A DNA stretch of 64,000 nt from Castor canadensis (taxonomy: Eukaryota; Chordata; Mammalia; Rodentia; Castoridae). Under the pieces are notes generated by a model. The model did not search any database. It had not been told where the DNA came from and saw only the letters and a program-made list of their open reading frames with translations. This document shows positions 58,440 to 64,000 of this stretch, in pieces. The position numbers and the translations under genes were made by a program. Numbering within the stretch: the first letter of the stretch is position 1; the number at the start of each line of letters is the position of its first letter. The stretch spans positions 69,101,910 to 69,165,909 of the forward strand of contig NC_133395.1 of the NCBI RefSeq assembly GCF_047511655.1, read 5' to 3'.

Positions 58440-58665
58440 TAATGATAAGCTATATTAATACCAGCACTTACATGGTCAGTGCTCTGTGTCAGGCCCTCTT
58501 GTAAGTGCCCTTAAATTCACACACAACACTCCACCAGCAGGAACTGTTATTTTCCCCATTTTATAAATTGGAAAACTGAAGAAGGCCACAAGGCTAGTGA
58601 GCAGAGGAATCAAGGCTCCCAACCCCCAAAACTAGGCTCTAAGTTCTGCAGAGTTAACTACTTGG
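58440..58665 (-). mobile_element. MIR SINE (antisense)
   Basis: 'gctctgtgtcaggccctctt', 'tattttccccattttataaa' and 'ttggaaaactgaagaaggcc' match the MIR complement over most of its length. Confidence 0.75.
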
Positions 58666-58757
58666 ATGTACTCTTCTCATTCAGAAATAGTCGTTTTAAA
58701 TAGGTATATTCAGGAAAGTGTTTACTCAAAAGGTGATTGAGGAATAAATATAGAATC

Positions 58758-60967
58758 AAACATTAGACTTTGTACTCTACTCAGAAGCTTCTAGACATCA
58801 TCAATAGCTATAGCAAGGTAGCAGGATATAAAATCAACATAGAAAAATCATTAGCATTTCTATACACTAATAATGAGCAAACTGAAAAAGAATGTATGAA
58901 AACAATTCCATTTACAATAGCCTCAAAAAAAATCAAATACCTAGGTGTAAACCTAACAAAAGATGTGAATGACCTCTACAAGGAAAACTATATACTTCTG
59001 AAGAAAGAGATTGAGGAAGACTATAGAAAGTGGAGAGATCTCCCATGCTCATGGATTGGTAGAATCAACATAGTAAAAATGTCGATACTCCCAAAAGTAA
59101 TCTACATGTTTAATGCAATTCCCATCAAAATTCCAATGACATTCATTAAAGAGATCGAAAAATCTACCATTAAATTTATATGGAAACACAAGAGGCCACG
59201 AATAGCCAAGGCAATACTCAGTCAAAAGAACAATGCTGGAGGTATCACGATACCTGACTTCAAACTATATAACAAAGCAATAACAATAAAAACAGCACAA
59301 AAACAGACATGAAGACCAGTGGAACAGAATAGAGGACCCAGATATGAAGCCAAACAACTATAACCAACTTGTCTTTGACAAAGGAGCTAAAAATATATGA
59401 TGGAGAAATAGCACCTTCTTCAACAAAAAATGCTGGGAAAACTGGTTAGCAGCCTGCAAAAAACTGAAACTAGATCCATGTATATCACCCTATACCAATA
59501 TTAACTCAAAATGGATCAAGGATCTTAATATCAGACCACAACTCTAAAGTTGATACAGGAAAGAGTAGGAAATACACTGGAGTTAGTAGGTATAGGTAAG
59601 AACTTTCTCAACGGAACCCCAGCAGCACAGCAACTAAGAGATAGCATAGATAAATGGGACCTCATAAAGCTAAAAAGCTTCTGTTCATCAAAAGAAATGG
59701 TCTCTAAACTGAAGAGAACACCCACAAGTGGGAGAAAATATTTGCCAGCTATACATCAGACAAAGGACTGATAACCAGAATATATAGGGAACTTAAAAAA
59801 TTAAATTCTCCCAAAACTAATGAACCAATAAAGAAATGGGCAAGTGAACTAAACAGAACTTTCTCAAAAGAAAAAGTTCAAATGGCCAAAAAACACATGA
59901 AAAAATGCTCATCATCTCTAGCAATAAAGGAAATGCAAATTAAAACCACACTAAGATTCCACCTCACCCCTGTTAGAATAGCCATCATTAGCAACACCAC
60001 CAACAACAGGTGTTGGCGAGGATGCGGGGAAAAAGGAACCCTCTTACACTGTTGGTGGGAATGTAAACTAGTACAACCACTCTGGAAAAATATTTGGAGG
60101 CTACTTAAAAAGCTAGACATTGATCTACCATTTGATCCAGCAATACCACTCTTGGGGATATACCCAAAAGACTGTGATGCAGGTTACTCCAGAGGCACCT
60201 GCACACCCATGTTTATTGTGGCACTATTCACAATAGCCAAGTTATGGAAACAGCCAAGATGCCCCACCACTGACGAATGGATTAAGAAAATGTGGTTTTT
60301 ATACACAATGGAATTTTATGCAGCCATGAAGAAGAACAAAATGTTATCATTCGCTGGTAAATGGATGGAATTGGAGAACATCATTCTGTGTGAGGTTAGC
60401 CTGGCCCAAAAGACCAAAAATCATATGTTCTCCCTCATGTGTGGACATTAAATCAAGGGCAAATACAACAATGGGATTGGACTTTGAGCACATGATAAAA
60501 GCTTTAAGCACACAAGGGAGGGGTGAGGATAGGTAAGACACCTAAAAAATTAGCTAGCATTTGTTGCCCTTAACACAGAGAAACTAAAGCAGATACCTTA
60601 AAAGCAACTGAGGCCAATAGGAGAAGGGGACCAGGACCTAGAGAAAAGGTGAGATCAAAAAGAATTAACCTAGAAGGTAACACCCACAAACAGGAAATCA
60701 ATGTGAGTCAATGCCCTCTATAGCTATCCTTATCTCAACCAGCAAAAACCCTTGTTCCTTCCTATTATTGCTTATACTCTCTCTTCAACAAAATTAGAGA
60801 TAAGGGCAAAATAGTTTCTGCTGGGTATTGAGGGGGGGGAGCGGGAGGGGGTGGAGTGGGTGGTAAGGGAGGGGGTGGGGGCAGGGGGGAGAAATGACCC
60901 AAGCCTTGTATGCACATATGAATAATAAAATTTTAAAAAAAGCAAAAAAAAAACATTAGACTTTGTA
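58758..60967 (+). mobile_element. L1 LINE, 5'-truncated, with exact 17-bp TSD
   Basis: Body about 58775-60950: ORF2 from just after the RT active site to its C-terminus, a 3' UTR with a G-rich tract at 60828-60890, 'aataataaaa' and a poly-A. The direct repeat aaacattagactttgta occurs at 58758-58774 and 60951-60967 (the leading A residues merge with the tail). An exact duplication of this length and open frames of 180 and 189 codons make it one of the youngest L1s here. Confidence 0.95.
58775..60451 (+). pseudogene. L1 ORF2 C-terminal remnant
   Basis: The first segment (58775-59312) encodes the region after the RT palm, including '[19 protein letters not shown]' type sequence and '[14 protein letters not shown]'. 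It breaks near 59296, where about 9 bases coding W-Y-W are missing next to further changes. Middle pieces lie at 59314-59771 with several stops. The last segment (59882-60451) carries the intact C-x3-C-x7-H-x4-C motif ([18 protein letters not shown]). The endonuclease and the RT catalytic FADD are absent because of 5' truncation. Confidence 0.88.
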
Positions 60968-61028
60968 ATAGATCCCAGACCAATATAAACATATGTTCGT
61001 TGAAAATGGAGAAAAGAACATGAGCCTA

Positions 61029-61340
61029 TTTTTTTTTTTTTGGTATATTGGAATTTGAACTCGGGGTCTTGTGTTTGTGTGGCAGCACTCTACCACTTGA
61101 GCCACACCTCTAGCCCTTTTTTGTCTTAGAGTATTTTTAGGTAGGTTTTCCAATTTTGCTTGGGATCTGCCTCAGACTGCAATCTTCCTATCTCTGCCTA
61201 CTGTTTATTTGGGATTTACAGGCGTGATCCACTATGCCTGACTTGTTCTTTGGGATAGGGTCTCACTAACATTCCCCCCACCCCGGGCTGTCCTTGAGCC
61301 ATGATTCTCTCATCTCCATCTCCTAAGTAGCTGTGATTTA
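61029..61340 (-). mobile_element. Trimeric SINE: B1 + B1 + ID (antisense)
   Basis: Poly-T, the complement of the ID-like unit ('ggaatttgaactcggggtct', 'ctctaccacttgagccacac'), the complement of one B1-like unit ('ttacaggcgtgatccactat'), then of a second ('gggatagggtctcactaaca' to 'ctcctaagtagctgtgattt'). Confidence 0.75.
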
Positions 61341-61564
61341 TGCTATTGGTTTCTTATCTAAACACAGGTCCCACGCAGCCTCCTTACTCATTAGCATGCT
61401 GGATACCAAGGCTATGTTACACTGAGCAAGAGCCCTGCTTCTAGAATATGAGCACAAAGACACTCAGTCCCATGGACAGCCTGAGAAACATGACACATAC
61501 ATGCAAGATGCACATGAGAGCCCTGTCCTGGGGAAGAGTCATTTCTGATGAAATGATAGCTGGT

Positions 61565-61850
61565 TATTCATTTAGGAAAAATTTGTTATCTCCTCTTTTG
61601 GGCCAGTAACTGTTCTTTGTTCTTGGGATTCAGCAGTGAGCAAAACAAACAAAGATTCTTTAAGAAGTTTGTGTTCTAGTGGAGAACACACAACAACAAG
61701 ATAAGGAAGTGAAATATATAGTATGTTGGATAATTGTAGGTGCATAGGGGAAAATAAAGCAAAGAAAGTAGATAGAAGGAGCTGAATTTAGTTGGAAGTT
61801 TAGACATTGCAGACAAAGGGAGACCTTTCTGAGAAGATGATATTTGAGTT
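61565..61850 (-). mobile_element. L2 LINE 3' region (antisense)
   Basis: 'gattcagcagtgagcaaaac', 'aagtttgtgttctagtggag' and 'gagacctttctgagaagatg' follow the complement of the L2 3' region in order. Confidence 0.65.
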
Positions 61851-62065
61851 ACAAAACAGTCTTTTTGCTTCCTTCCCAAAATTACATCTCAAATGATAAT
61901 CTTTCATAAGACTGCATGGTTGTTGAATCACCATTATTGCAATCACTTAGAGTCAGCTAACATAAAACCACAAAACACATATTTCACTTTAAAAAAGAAA
62001 AAACAGAAAAAAATTAGTCCTCCGCCTACAGATGTGATCCATAGGGACAATTCCAAGCTCAAAGA

Positions 62066-64000
62066 TTTTTTTAATTTGTTTATTCATATGTGCATACATT
62101 GTTTGGGTCATTTCTCCCCCCTAACCCTTCCCCCCTCCCCCTCCCCCCTTGCTTCCAGGCAGAACCTGTTCTGCACTTATCTCTAATTTTGTTGAAGAGA
62201 AAACATAAGCAATAATAAGAAAGACAAAGAATTTTTGCTAATTGAGATAAGGATAGCTAAACAGAGAGATTCCTAGCATTCCTTCCATGTACAAATGTGT
62301 TACAACCCAAGTTGATTCATCTCTACCTGACCTTTTCACTAGTTCCTGATCCCCTTCTCATATTGACCTCTGTTGCTTTAAGGTTTCTGTATTAGTTCCT
62401 CTGCAGTGGGGACATCAAATACTTTTGTGTTTTGGGTTTCCTACCTATCCCCATTCCTCCTGTATGTGCTCTCTCCTTAGAATGTGACTTGGGTCACACA
62501 AAGCAGCAATGTGGTCTGCACTGAGGGAGATCTAAAGACCGCATATGAGGGAGAACATATGATTTTTGGTCTTCTGAGCGTGGCTAACCTCGCTCAGAAT
62601 TATGTTCTCCAGTTCCATCCATTTACTTGTGCATCACAAAATTTCATTCTTCTTCATGGCTGAGTAAAATTCCATTTTGTATAAATAACACATTTTCTTA
62701 ATCTATTTGTCAGTAGTGCTGCATCTCGGTTGTTTCCATAACTTGGCTATTGTGAATAGTGCTGCAATAAACATGGGTGTGCAGGTGCCTCTGGAGTAAC
62801 CTGTGTCGCATTCTTTTGGGTATATCCCCAAGAGTGGGATTGCTGGATCATATGGCAGATCTATGTTTAGGTTTTTATGAAGCCTCCAAATTTTTTTCCA
62901 GAGAGGCTGCACTAGTTTGCATTCCCACCAGGAGGGTACAATGGTTCTTTTTTTCCTACATCCTTGCCAACACCTGTTGTTCGTGGTGTTTTTATTAATG
63001 GCTATTCTAACAGGGGCGAGGTGGAATCTTAGTGTGGTTTTGATTTGCATTTCCTTTATGGCTAGAGATGGTGAGCATTTTTTCATGTGTTTTTTGGCCA
63101 TTTGAATTTCTTCTTTTGAGAAAGTTCTGTTTAGTTCAGTTGCCCATTCTTTATTGGTTCATTGATTTGGGGGGGAGTTTAGTTTTTTGAGCTCCCTGTA
63201 AATTCCTTTGTCTGATTTATAGCTGGCAAATATTTTCTCCCACTCTGTGGGTGGTCTCTTCAGTTTAGAGACCATTTCTTTTGTTGTGCAGAAGCTTTTT
63301 AGTTTTATGAAGTCCCATTTGTCCATACTTTGTCTTAGTTGCTGAGCTGCTGGGGTTCTACTGAGGAAGTCCTTGCCTATACCTATCACTTCCAGAGTGT
63401 TTCCTGCTCTTTCCTGTACCAACTTCAGAGTTTCAGGTCTGATATTAAGGTCCTTGATCCATTTTGAGTTGATACTAGTACAGGGTGGAAAACATGGATC
63501 TAGTTTCAGGTTTTTGCAGACGGATAACCACTTTTCCCAACAACATTTGTTGAAGAAGCTGTCTTTTCTCCATCATATATTTTTAGTGCCTTTGTCAAAA
63601 ATAAGGTGGGTATAGTTGTGTGGATTCGTATCCGGGTCCTCTATTCTGTTCCACCGGTCTTCATGTCTGTTTTTGTGACAGTACCATGATGTTTTTATTG
63701 CTATTGCTTTGTAATATAGTTTGAAGTTGGGTATTGTGATACCTTCAGCATTGCTCTTTTTGCTGAGTATTGCCTTGGCTATTCGCAGTCTCTTGTGTTT
63801 CCAAATGAATTTTAGGGTAGATTTTTCAATCTCTATGATGAATGGCATCAGGATTTTGATGGGAATTGCATTAAACATGTGGATTGCTTTTGGTAGTATA
63901 GCCATTTTTACTATGTTGATTCTACCAATCCATGAGCACAGGAGATCTCTCCACATTCTGTAGTCTTCCTCGATCTCTTTCTTCAGGGGTTTGTAGTTCA
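62066..64000 (-). mobile_element. L1 LINE (antisense), 3' end in window, continues past the edge
   Basis: The 3' tail begins at the T-run at 62066, then the complement of the L1 3' UTR with a C-rich tract (62116-62150), and ORF2 from 62703 to the window end. The 3' UTR is of the 'ggttctgcctggaagc' type, different from the copies at 20.2 and 58.8 kb. The 5' end and any target-site duplication lie outside the window. Confidence 0.93.
62703..63956 (-). pseudogene. L1 ORF2 C-terminal remnant (antisense, partial)
   Basis: Three minus-strand pieces: 63573-63956 ('[19 protein letters not shown]'), 63159-63422 (breaks near 63170, where bases coding the region before 'INEPI' are lost) and 62703-63101. 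In the last piece the cysteine motif reads CWQGCRKKRTIVPSWWEC, so the histidine and a neighbouring position are changed and the motif is damaged. Confidence 0.85.

Noticed and set aside
1..64000. CRISPR arrays, prokaryotic operons, prophage or a novel defence system
   Set aside because: No regularly spaced repeats, tight gene packing or Shine-Dalgarno patterns. Every large-scale feature fits mammalian nuclear DNA.

Overview
The window looks like a single stretch of a placental mammal genome, most likely a rodent. It has low gene density, AT-rich intergenic DNA, one CpG island, L1 LINEs in several age classes, B1-type (7SL-derived) and ID-like (tRNA-derived) SINEs joined into composite elements, and fossils shared across mammals (MIR, L2, ERVL-MaLR LTRs, hAT-Charlie, Tigger/MER2). 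The B1+ID composite SINEs and the L1 3' ends resemble what I remember of beaver (Castor) sequence, so Castorimorpha is my best guess. This was not checked against a database.

Only one protein-coding gene is recognised: SERTM1 (serine-rich and transmembrane domain containing 1), on the + strand. Its 107-codon reading frame (52376-52699) lies in one exon behind a strong splice acceptor at 52190. The likely promoter and non-coding first exon are in the CpG island at about 34.9-35.66 kb, with a donor at 35493/35494, which gives an intron of about 16.7 kb. In human, SERTM1 lies on 13q13.3 in a gene-poor interval between CCNA1 and RFXAP. The gene-free 35 kb upstream here fits that setting.

Layout. 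1-34.9 kb is intergenic and repeat-rich. It holds an L1 3' half (4.06-5.91 kb), a longer decayed L1 with ORF1 and ORF2 remains (10.97-16.55 kb), a degraded Charlie8-like hAT transposase fossil (17.59-18.62 kb), a short L1 tail nested in an L2 (20.2-20.5 kb), MaLR LTRs, a MER2-like element and many SINEs. 34.9-55 kb is SERTM1, with repeat-poor intronic stretches at 36.0-40.1 and 42.2-49.6 kb. 55-64 kb is downstream intergenic DNA with two L1s in tail-to-tail orientation (58.8-60.95 kb + and 62.07 kb to the window edge -).

No operons, CRISPR arrays, rRNA or functional tRNA genes were seen. I found no convincing new biological system. The points most worth a second look are the SERTM1 leader (several upstream ORFs and an in-frame upstream AUG), the inverted L1 pair, B1-B1-ID trimeric SINEs, two distinct L1 3' UTR subfamilies, and several insertions with exact target-site duplications.
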